From the NCBI GenBank assembly GCA_002439285.1, contig DJTQ01000100.1, positions 1 through 6,673 on the forward strand: a DNA stretch of 6,673 nucleotides. Direction: 5' to 3'. Source of the stretch: Paenibacillaceae bacterium UBA6304 (GTDB lineage: Bacteria > Bacillota > Bacilli > Paenibacillales > Paenibacillaceae). Shown piece after piece: positions 1 to 5,167 of this stretch. The first letter of the stretch is position 1. Each line of letters starts with the position of its first letter. The position numbers were made by a program, and so were the translations under genes. The notes under the pieces were generated by a model. That model made no database searches. It saw only the letters and a program-made list of their open reading frames with translations, and was not told where the DNA came from.

Positions 1-46
1 CGCTTCAGGAGTACCGCCATTACTAAACAAGTATTCTAAAAAATAA
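1..46 (+). other. possible 3' tail of an unseen rightward gene
   Basis: All three forward frames are open from the window edge and close within 46 bases, with TAA stops at 24-26, 37-39 and 44-46. The only reason to suspect a gene tail is the hairpin and T-run just downstream, oriented to stop rightward transcription. The fragment is at most 14 residues in any frame, so neither the frame nor the product can be decided. It may equally be intergenic. Confidence 0.2.
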
Positions 47-48
47 TG

Positions 49-77
49 AAGAGCTGTCCGCTGGACAGCTCTTTTTT
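49..77. terminator. rho-independent terminator, possibly bidirectional
   Basis: A perfect 11-bp stem (49-59 with 63-73) closes a 3-nt loop and runs into six T's at 72-77, a classic intrinsic terminator for rightward transcription. On the other strand the stem is followed by a U-rich stretch from the A-run at 38-43, so it can also end transcription of the leftward oxidoreductase gene, whose stop codon lies 23 bases away. This fits a convergent gene boundary. Confidence 0.85.
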
Positions 78-99
78 GTATGAATCCTTTATGATGGCA

Positions 100-1428
100 T
101 TATCCGTGCACTAGCGCTTTGGTCTGAGCTCTTTGCGATAGCATCATCTGAGCGGCAGCGCGTCCGCTTGAGAAAGCGCGTTCTGCGAGTTCGCCTTTGC
201 CTTCACAACCGTCGCCGCAGAAAAGGAACGGAACTCCCGGCAGTTTGCTTGGAAGCAGCTTATTGGTGTGAATGTTCTTGACGCTCGACACCATCGCTTT
301 TTTGGAGACGCGTTTTACAGCCGTATGCTCCCGCCAATCCGGATAGTAAGTATCGAACAGGGTTTCCATTTGCCGGGTTTTGCTCTCCAGGTATTCCTTC
401 TTCTGTTCTTCATCCGGGAATTCGTCGTTCAGATAGGCAATCCCTTGCAAGAGCTGTCCGCCGACCGGAACGACCGTGTAGTCGGTAGCCGAGACATCGC
501 TGATGAATACTTTGTTATCCATGTCACTGATATAGTGGAAAGGACGGGCTACTACTTTGGAGAAGCCGACGTCATAGACAAGGACTTCCGTGCATGAATT
601 GTCTTTGAATGGTTCGAGAGATCCGGCCCAAGGGGAGGACTCCAGAAGTTTACATACTTGTTGTACCGGCATCGCAAAAATAACCTGATCATACTCGAGG
701 GCTTCTCGAGTTTTGGTATTTAATATAAATTTTCCGTTCTCCATTACAATCGATTCTACAGGCTCTTTAACCGCAATATCCCATTGGTCATTATCATTGA
801 TCTTCTGAACAAGCTGATCCGTAATCGTCGCCCAGCTGCCGAGAATGTAGTTGACCGGCTTACTGGAGAGGAATAGGTTGTGGTAATAATCGGCGATGAC
901 TTCACCTGAAACCTTACGGGCATCATCCGGTGTAATAAAGAAGTTCGAACTGACCAGATGCTCCCATAATTCTTTGACATCGGGGGAAGCATTGGATTTA
1001 TCCAAGTATTCTCCGAGTGTCTGATAGTGCTTCAGCTGGTGAATATTTCCGATCACCTTGGCGATCTCGGCCACGAACTTCACTTTTTCCATTGTGGTCA
1101 GCACATCGGTCTTCATGATATTCACGAAATCGAGCGGAGCGGGTGTCAGATTGCCATGCTTAGCATACACAACCTTCCGTTTATCCACCTGCTTGCTTTG
1201 GAATTTAAGTCCAAGCTCTTGCTCCATGTGCTGCAAGGTGTGCCGGTCCATGCCGTAAACTGCATGTGCCCCGTAATTGAGCGTAAATCCAGATTTCTCA
1301 TAAGTAAAAGCGCGTCCGCCCAACTGCGGGCTGCGTTCAAACACCGTACCTACGGTGTCTGGACTGTCTGAAAGATACGCGGCAGCCGTCAATCCGGCCA
1401 ATCCGCCGCCAATGATTGCGATTTTCAT
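100..1428 (-). CDS. FAD-dependent oxidoreductase, phytoene desaturase / amine oxidase superfamily
   Basis: This 442-residue protein should be a cytosolic or membrane-associated flavoenzyme; its substrate is unknown. The N-terminus (about residues 3-33) is a Rossmann dinucleotide-binding fold: beta strand, GGGLAGLTAAAYL, then a strand ending in Glu31 that would bind the FAD ribose. ERSPQLGGRA (31-40) is the GG-doublet motif of the amine oxidase/CrtI group. A C-terminal segment (about 401-430, FLFCGDG followed by ERAFSSGRAAAQ) is the second FAD-contacting motif of the family. Length fits protoporphyrinogen-oxidase-like and CrtI-like enzymes, which range from about 430 to 500. I chose the ATG at 1428 because AGGAGG (1436-1441) sits 7 nt upstream and the Rossmann strand starts at once; the longer in-frame start at 1482 adds 18 residues unlike the family and lacks a Shine-Dalgarno. 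The gene is monocistronic, diverges from cwlJ, and has no carotenoid or haem genes beside it. The fold is certain; desaturase versus other flavin oxidase is not. Confidence 0.88.
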   Translation of the reverse strand: MKIAIIGGGLAGLTAAAYLSDSPDTVGTVFERSPQLGGRAFTYEKSGFTLNYGAHAVYGMDRHTLQHMEQELGLKFQSKQVDKRKVVYAKHGNLTPAPLDFVNIMKTDVLTTMEKVKFVAEIAKVIGNIHQLKHYQTLGEYLDKSNASPDVKELWEHLVSSNFFITPDDARKVSGEVIADYYHNLFLSSKPVNYILGSWATITDQLVQKINDNDQWDIAVKEPVESIVMENGKFILNTKTREALEYDQVIFAMPVQQVCKLLESSPWAGSLEPFKDNSCTEVLVYDVGFSKVVARPFHYISDMDNKVFISDVSATDYTVVPVGGQLLQGIAYLNDEFPDEEQKKEYLESKTRQMETLFDTYYPDWREHTAVKRVSKKAMVSSVKNIHTNKLLPSKLPGVPFLFCGDGCEGKGELAERAFSSGRAAAQMMLSQRAQTKALVHG

Positions 1429-1458
1429 GGGAGAACCTCCTAAAAGGAAAATCCGTAT

Positions 1459-1487
1459 TCTATAACAGTATATGCTATTCATGTAAG
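1459..1487 (-). promoter_or_regulatory. candidate sigma-A promoter of the oxidoreductase gene
   Basis: On the minus strand, CTTACA (1482-1487) and TATAGA (1459-1464) are separated by exactly 17 bp, each matching the housekeeping consensus at 4 of 6 positions. Initiation would fall near 1452, giving a leader of about 24 nt that contains the AGGAGG site. Spacing and placement are good but the element matches are only moderate. Confidence 0.35.
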
Positions 1488-1533
1488 CGCGTCCATAGAA
1501 ACGGTCACTAAATATTCAAATTTGTAACCGCAT

Positions 1534-1550
1534 TCACATAGGGTATGTGA
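1534..1550. repeat. 7+7 bp palindrome in the divergent intergenic region (possible operator)
   Basis: TCACATA (1534-1540) and TATGTGA (1544-1550) are perfect inverted copies around GGG. The site lies between two divergent genes, about 50 bp upstream of the candidate oxidoreductase promoter and about 60 bp upstream of the candidate cwlJ promoter, where a regulator could act on either. No T-run follows, so it is not a terminator. I do not recognise the cognate regulator; a protein-binding role is inference. Confidence 0.35.
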
Positions 1551-1590
1551 TTTTCTCCTTGACAGCATGTTTCTTTTGAACTGAGCTTTG

Positions 1591-1619
1591 CACCAAGATA
1601 GGCATTAGCACATAGGATA
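1591..1619 (+). promoter_or_regulatory. candidate mother-cell sporulation promoter (sigma-K/sigma-E type) for cwlJ
   Basis: CATAGGATA (1611-1619) fits the CATAnnnTA -10 element of the mother-cell sigma factors. CACC (1591-1594) fits the mACm -35 element of sigma-K, with 16 bases separating it from CATA. Initiation near 1626 would give a leader of about 28 nt ahead of the TTG start. Sigma-E shares a similar -10, and B. subtilis cwlJ is known as a mother-cell gene of the sigma-E regulon, so the choice between the two sigma factors is open; the expected ATA-type -35 of sigma-E is not seen at the right spacing. Confidence 0.45.
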
Positions 1620-1637
1620 TAGCGTGAAGAAGAGAGG

Positions 1638-1645
1638 AAAGGGGG
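1638..1645 (+). promoter_or_regulatory. ribosome binding site deciding the TTG start of cwlJ
   Basis: AAAGGGGG ends 9 nt before TTG at 1655-1657. It is the only purine-rich site in the right place and supports TTG initiation, since the next in-frame ATG would remove the conserved N-terminal glutamate region. Confidence 0.65.
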
Positions 1646-1654
1646 AAACGGAAT

Positions 1655-2077
1655 TTGGCTGTAATAAAAACTAATTCCGAGGATGTCAAACTCCTCGCAC
1701 GGCTTATGCGAGCGGAAGCCGAAGGAGAAGGCGAGCAGGGGATGCTGATGGTCGGGAATGTCGGGGTCAACCGGATTCTCGGGGGTTGTCTGGACTTCAG
1801 GAATATACGAAATATGAACGACATGGTCTTTCAATCGCCGGGCGGCTTTGAGGCCACACAGAAAGGCTACTTTTATCAAAAAGCCCGGGACCGTGACATT
1901 CGGCTCGCGCAGCGGGTGATCAACGGGGAAAAGGTATGGCCTGCATCCAATGCTCTTTGGTTCTTCAGGCCGGCCGGAGATTGCCCGGATACCTGGTATA
2001 ACCAAAGCAATACCGGAAGATTCAAGGCGCATTGCTTCTTTGCCCCAAGCGGGGAAGATTGCCCTGCCGTGTATTAA
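1655..2077 (+). CDS. cwlJ: spore cortex-lytic enzyme CwlJ (cell wall hydrolase, SleB/CwlJ family)
   Basis: CwlJ hydrolyses the modified peptidoglycan of the spore cortex during germination. It sits in the spore coat/cortex layer and, from work in Bacillus, is activated by Ca-dipicolinate. This 140-residue protein is close to the B. subtilis length (142) and is almost entirely one Hydrolase_2 domain with no signal peptide or peptidoglycan-binding domain, which separates CwlJ from SleB. The N-terminal block SEDVKLLARLMRAEAEGEG (8-26) holds the conserved glutamate region; Glu21, in the first RAE, is the likely catalytic acid by alignment with SleB. Other family blocks are GNVGVNR (34-40), KGYFYQ (70-75), INGEKVWP (89-96), LWFF (101-104) and WYNQ (114-117). 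The start is TTG at 1655, 9 nt after a GGGGG-containing Shine-Dalgarno (1638-1645); it gives the family's usual N-terminus, and no ATG fits. gerQ lies 121 nt downstream on the same strand, as in the cwlJ-gerQ operons of the B. cereus group. Confidence 0.96.
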   Translation: MAVIKTNSEDVKLLARLMRAEAEGEGEQGMLMVGNVGVNRILGGCLDFRNIRNMNDMVFQSPGGFEATQKGYFYQKARDRDIRLAQRVINGEKVWPASNALWFFRPAGDCPDTWYNQSNTGRFKAHCFFAPSGEDCPAVY

Positions 2078-2198
2078 TTTCAAGCATGGCTCCACCCTTT
2101 TGGATACTTATTAGACATTCTTGCCCCGCATCGATTTCAATGTTTCAGCTTATCTAAGTAAAACAATAGCAAGAATATTTTGAGGAGGAATTAATTCC

Positions 2199-2639
2199 AT
2201 GTTCAATCAACCATTTCGGCCGGTAACATATCAAATCGGAGGAGCACCTTCCGGGACTTATCCATCGGGAACCGGGACGATGGGCTACCAGGCACAGCCG
2301 CCTCAAGTACCAAGCGGAAGCCCGATGACTCCATCGGGAACCGTAGTGCCGGTTCAATTCCCAAGTAGCGAGCAATCGTTCATCGAGAATATTTTGCGGC
2401 TCAATTTGGGGAAAGTGGGCACTTTCTATATGACTTACGAGAATAATTCCGAGTGGAACGCCAAAATTTTCAAGGGTGTGCTCGAAGCAGCCGGCCGGGA
2501 CCACATCATCATCAGCGATCCGAACACAGGAGTTCGCACCATTCTGCTGATGGTCAATTTGGATTTTGCCACGTTTGATCAACCGCTGATATACCAATAT
2601 CCTGGAACGATCGGGAACCCGCCGACGACCCGGCGATAG
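2199..2639 (+). CDS. gerQ: spore coat protein GerQ (YwdL), needed for CwlJ localisation
   Basis: GerQ is an inner-coat protein that CwlJ needs for assembly into the spore, and in B. subtilis the transglutaminase Tgl cross-links it. This 146-residue product has a low-complexity N-terminal half (1-57) rich in Pro, Ser, Gly, Thr and Gln with PSG repeats at 17-19, 22-24, 38-40 and 45-47. A conserved C-terminal domain (about 58-136) follows: EQSFIENILRLNLGKV, TFYMTYENNSEWNAKIFKG, then AAGRDHIIISDPNTG. That order is diagnostic of GerQ. It is shorter than the B. subtilis protein (181), the difference lying in the variable N-terminus. The ATG at 2199 follows GAGGAGG (2182-2188) by 10 nt. The only lysines are 72, 89 and 92, all in the C-terminal domain. 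No terminator separates it from cwlJ and a good one follows, so the two are probably co-transcribed; I saw no clear internal promoter. Confidence 0.95.
   Translation: MFNQPFRPVTYQIGGAPSGTYPSGTGTMGYQAQPPQVPSGSPMTPSGTVVPVQFPSSEQSFIENILRLNLGKVGTFYMTYENNSEWNAKIFKGVLEAAGRDHIIISDPNTGVRTILLMVNLDFATFDQPLIYQYPGTIGNPPTTRR
2261..2343 (+). repeat. 14-nt in-frame direct repeat within gerQ
   Basis: TCCATCGGGAACCG occurs at 2261-2274 and again at 2330-2343, 69 nt (23 codons) apart and in frame. Both copies encode PSGT in the low-complexity N-terminal region, suggesting an internal duplication or a stretch prone to slippage and recombination. Confidence 0.75.
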
Positions 2640-2650
2640 TCATGACTGAT

Positions 2651-2678
2651 GAGGGCCTCCTATCCGGAGGTCCTCTTT
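2651..2678 (+). terminator. rho-independent terminator after gerQ
   Basis: A 10-bp stem with one G-U pair (2651-2660 with 2666-2675) encloses TATCC and ends in a short TTT. It lies 11 bases after the gerQ stop codon and closes the cwlJ-gerQ unit. The short T-run makes it weaker than the other terminators here. Confidence 0.7.
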
Positions 2679-2736
2679 GACATCTGCTCAAAATAAAGTA
2701 AGCTTTCCGGCCTGTTTCTTTGGCATACGCCAGGGT

Positions 2737-2764
2737 TTGACTGTGTAGTGTATAATTATATAAT
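2737..2764 (+). promoter_or_regulatory. strong sigma-A promoter of the CNNM/CBS membrane protein gene
   Basis: TTGACT (2737-2742) and a perfect TATAAT (2759-2764) are 16 bp apart, matching the housekeeping consensus at 11 of 12 positions. Transcription would begin near 2771, leaving a leader of about 120 nt before the gene. A second TATAAT at 2751-2756 has no -35 partner at usable spacing. Confidence 0.75.
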
Positions 2765-2784
2765 TAATAGTAACTCATTTATTT

Positions 2785-2817
2785 ATTGATTGTTTAACAT
2801 TATCAATGTCTTGATAA
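2785..2817 (+). repeat. overlapping inverted repeats in the leader of the CNNM/CBS gene
   Basis: TTATCAA (2800-2806) and TTGATAA (2811-2817) form a perfect 7-bp stem with a 4-nt loop. An alternative pairing joins ATTGAT (2785-2790) to ATCAAT (2802-2807), and the two pairings exclude each other. They lie just downstream of the predicted start of transcription, so could be an operator or a leader RNA switch. The arms are AT-rich and short, so the RNA stems would be weak; no known riboswitch is recognised. Confidence 0.4.
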
Positions 2818-2886
2818 GGGAGATGAATCCATTGGGAAGTTGACGATATATGCCGATATTAGACATCAATATCATTTCAAACCGCG

Positions 2887-2895
2887 AAGGAGGTG
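2887..2895 (+). promoter_or_regulatory. perfect Shine-Dalgarno overlapping the GTG start of the CNNM/CBS gene
   Basis: AAGGAGGTG is a nine-base complement to the 16S rRNA 3' end, but its last three bases are the GTG start itself. In-frame codons at normal spacing (2899, 2902 and 2905) are CTA, TTC and ACC, none a start, and the next ATG (2914) is 20 nt away. The real start is thus unresolved. Confidence 0.6.
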
Positions 2896-4254
2896 CACCT
2901 ATTCACCGCACTGATGGCGGGAATAGGAAACGTATTGACTGACCCTTTACCGAGTCTATTTTCATTGGGACTGATGCTCTTATTGGTCCTGCTTAACGGA
3001 TTTTTCGTATCTGCTGAATTTGCAATTGTAAAAGTCAGAAGCGGCCGAATCGATACTTTGGCCGAAGAAGGAAGCAAGAACGCACTGATCGTCAAGAGCT
3101 TGCTGAATCAGCTTGACGGATATTTATCCGCTTGTCAGGTGGGAATCACGCTTTGCTCGCTAGGTCTAGGTTGGCTGGGCGAACCGGTCATTGCCCGGAT
3201 ATTGAATCCGCTGTTCGAGTTTGCAGGCTTTGGCGAGAAACCTGTGCATATCGTATCATTGTTTGTTTCTTTCTTGCTGATCGCCGTGTTGCACATCGTT
3301 CTCGGCGAAATCGCGCCCAAAACGATTGCCATGCGCAAAGCGGAGAAGATCATGCTTCTTGCGGCAAGACCGATAAGATTGTTTTATAAACTGATGTTCC
3401 CCTTTGTTTGGACTTTGAATCGCCTCTCTTCAGGGCTGCTTAGATTGTTCGGCATTGCCCCGGTTTCCGGGCAGAATTCCCTGCATACCGAGGAGGAGAT
3501 TCGGGTGATGATGAAGGAGAGCACCGAGAGCGGATTGATCGACAGTACCGAAATGTCGCTGGTTAATAATATCTTCGAGTTCGGGGATACCACGGCAAGG
3601 GAAATTATGATTCCCCGGACGGAAATGATTTGCTTGTATACTCAGAATTCATTAGATGAGAATTTGACGATTGCTTTGGACGGTACCCGAACGCGCTATC
3701 CCGTTTGTAATATCGACAAAGATCATATCATCGGATTTATTCATATTAAAGATTTAATCCGTTCGAATACCCAGGACTACCGCGATCTATTGCGTCCGAT
3801 TATGGCTGTCCCTGAATCCATCCAAATCAGCGACCTGATGAAGCGGATGCAGCGGGGAAAAACGCAAATCGCTATCTTAATTGATGAATACGGAGGCACT
3901 TCCGGGATGGTTACCCTGGAAGATATCGTCGAAGAGATCGTTGGCGAAATTCAGGATGAATTTGATGAGGAACGGCCCGGTATCGAGCAACTGGATGAGG
4001 ATTCTTATTCCATCGACGGGCTCATGCTGATCGAATCCATCAACGACCGGTTCGGCTTTGAACTGGACTCTGAAGATTATGACACGATCGGCGGCTGGCT
4101 GTATTCCAGAATTGAAATCCTTCCACCACAAATCGGGCAAACCGTTGAATACGATGGTTATGTATATGTGGTTGAAGAAACCGACAACAAGAGAATTTCA
4201 CGCGTCAGACTACTCAGACAACAGTTTATTCCCATCGAGGAAGCTGGCGCCTAA
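2893..4254 (+). CDS. CNNM (DUF21)/CBS-pair/CorC_HlyC membrane protein, putative divalent-cation efflux protein
   Basis: Often annotated 'hemolysin family protein', this family includes B. subtilis MpfA (YhdP), an Mg2+ efflux protein, and the CNNM/CorC transporters; haemolytic activity is unlikely. The 453-residue product has the full architecture. A DUF21 membrane domain spans about 20-200, with hydrophobic segments at 22-46, 79-104, 118-140 and 161-186, including NGFFVSAEFA (35-44) and LGEIAPKT (137-144). A CBS pair (about 225-345) is entered by REIMIPRTEM (236-245) and closed by DEYGGTSGMVTLEDIVEEIVGEI (331-353). A CorC_HlyC domain (about 365-445) contains DTIGGW (397-402). No domain is missing. 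The start is uncertain: GTG at 2893 is the only start giving the longest frame, but it overlaps the Shine-Dalgarno, and ATG at 2914 (446 residues) is the alternative. The gene has its own sigma-A promoter and terminator, so is probably monocistronic. The ion transported is inference from the family. Confidence 0.93.
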   Translation: MHLFTALMAGIGNVLTDPLPSLFSLGLMLLLVLLNGFFVSAEFAIVKVRSGRIDTLAEEGSKNALIVKSLLNQLDGYLSACQVGITLCSLGLGWLGEPVIARILNPLFEFAGFGEKPVHIVSLFVSFLLIAVLHIVLGEIAPKTIAMRKAEKIMLLAARPIRLFYKLMFPFVWTLNRLSSGLLRLFGIAPVSGQNSLHTEEEIRVMMKESTESGLIDSTEMSLVNNIFEFGDTTAREIMIPRTEMICLYTQNSLDENLTIALDGTRTRYPVCNIDKDHIIGFIHIKDLIRSNTQDYRDLLRPIMAVPESIQISDLMKRMQRGKTQIAILIDEYGGTSGMVTLEDIVEEIVGEIQDEFDEERPGIEQLDEDSYSIDGLMLIESINDRFGFELDSEDYDTIGGWLYSRIEILPPQIGQTVEYDGYVYVVEETDNKRISRVRLLRQQFIPIEEAGA

Positions 4255-4262
4255 CATACATG

Positions 4263-4277
4263 GCATGTTGAACATGC
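4263..4277. repeat. 7+7 bp palindrome beside the convergent terminator
   Basis: GCATGTT (4263-4269) and AACATGC (4271-4277) are perfect inverted copies around one G, 8 bases after the CNNM/CBS stop codon and directly abutting the terminator stem. With a one-base centre it cannot fold as a tight RNA hairpin of full length, so it may be a protein-binding site or chance. Confidence 0.4.
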
Positions 4278-4312
4278 AAAGCGGGCAGTCCTTGGAAGGA
4301 CTGCCCGCTTTT
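4278..4312. terminator. strong terminator between convergent genes
   Basis: A perfect 16-base inverted repeat (4278-4293 with 4296-4311), effectively a 14-bp stem with a 6-nt loop, is very GC-rich and runs into TTTT at 4309-4312. It sits 23 bases after the CNNM/CBS gene. On the minus strand the stem itself ends in TTT, so it can also stop the anti-sigma operon, whose stop codon is 19 bases away, though with a poorer U-tract. Confidence 0.88.
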
Positions 4313-4330
4313 ATGAAGTATCGAGTGGTT

Positions 4331-5167
4331 CTATTGATTTAATCCGTTAGCGATTGCAACAATTTCTTCTTTGTTCACATCACCAATCACATTGAAATAG
4401 ACATCCCCAATCATCATGTTGATTTCGGTCATGTTTCCGCTGCTGAGGTACGCTACATTTCCGTTATCCAATTCAATTTCCTCGGTATTCTCTTTGCTCA
4501 TAGTCGACAGGATTTCATTATTCATCAGCAGATCAAACATCAGTCTAAGCATTTTATTGTCTTCGGATTTATAAAGAAGGTGAGCGCTTTTTCCGAATGT
4601 ATTCGGGTCTTCCGGCGTTCCGGACGGAATTACGACCTGAAGTGATGTTAAAGTGAAGCGTTCCGGTATGTTCGTAATCCGCGGAAGGGAGAAGGCAAGT
4701 GTTTCTTTGGCATCCTCCATGCTCATTTCTACCGTCTCATAGGTTCCCGCATCCACAAGGTGCACGGATTTATTCATTTCTCTGAGTTCCTCCTCAGTAA
4801 AACCGTCGGGTGGAGGTGGGGTCTTCGCAAGAGCAGGATCACTCTGAGGCTGTCCGTTACCGAACACCATTCGCGACATCCCGCTACCCAAATTCTTGAG
4901 CTCTTGAAAGATAGGGGAGATGGCTTTGGTCACTAACGGAGGACTGAACAGGGCGGCGCCCAAAAGCATGGATGCAGCTACAATGCCGAACAACTGTGCT
5001 TGACGGCGTCTCCTGCGACGGGTCTTGTTACGCTCCAGCTTCTTCTGAATCTGTTCCCAGGATGTGCGGCGTTCGGATTCGGAATAAGAGGGAAGGGAAT
5101 CAATGGCGTTCTCAAATGCCTCATTAAATAGGGTTTCAAACTCAGCGGGATATTCTGGATTTTCCAT
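4331..5167 (-). CDS. membrane-anchored anti-sigma factor with DUF4367-like extracellular domain
   Basis: The protein probably holds the adjacent ECF sigma factor inactive at the membrane until an external signal arrives. It has 278 residues: an acidic cytoplasmic N-terminus (1-47), a basic block of arginines (48-55), one transmembrane helix (about 57-76), then an extracellular part with a Pro-rich linker (108-121) and a C-terminal domain (about 145-277) resembling the DUF4367 domain seen on Bacillota sigma-antagonist proteins. The arginines before the helix predict N-terminus inside. There is no cysteine, so the zinc anti-sigma (ZAS) motif is absent. I chose ATG at 5167; GTG at 5191 is an alternative in the same frame, and neither has a strong Shine-Dalgarno (GAGAAG lies right before the ATG). 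The ATG start overlaps the sigma gene's 3' end by 26 nt, indicating translational coupling. The role is inferred from topology and position; the DUF4367 match is moderately sure. Confidence 0.85.
   Translation of the reverse strand: MENPEYPAEFETLFNEAFENAIDSLPSYSESERRTSWEQIQKKLERNKTRRRRRRQAQLFGIVAASMLLGAALFSPPLVTKAISPIFQELKNLGSGMSRMVFGNGQPQSDPALAKTPPPPDGFTEEELREMNKSVHLVDAGTYETVEMSMEDAKETLAFSLPRITNIPERFTLTSLQVVIPSGTPEDPNTFGKSAHLLYKSEDNKMLRLMFDLLMNNEILSTMSKENTEEIELDNGNVAYLSSGNMTEINMMIGDVYFNVIGDVNKEEIVAIANGLNQ

Noticed and set aside
1027..1371. 114-codon rightward open frame inside the oxidoreductase gene
   Set aside because: Antisense to a well-supported gene, with no ribosome binding site and no family resemblance.
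1559..1564. Perfect TTGACA hexamer upstream of cwlJ
   Set aside because: No -10-like hexamer occurs 16-18 bp downstream (the sequence there is around TGAGCT), and cwlJ is expected to use a sporulation sigma factor.
1508..2095. 195-codon leftward open frame opposite cwlJ
   Set aside because: It is fully antisense to a clear cwlJ gene, has no ribosome binding site or recognisable domain, and is explained by the codon pattern of cwlJ.
2154..2597. 147-codon leftward open frame opposite gerQ
   Set aside because: Antisense shadow of gerQ; composition is unlike a real protein and no start signal precedes it.
2893..4254. Haemolysin (toxin) reading of the CNNM/CBS gene
   Set aside because: The HlyC/CorC name is historical; the DUF21-CBS-CorC architecture belongs to cation transport/homeostasis proteins and no toxin domain is present.
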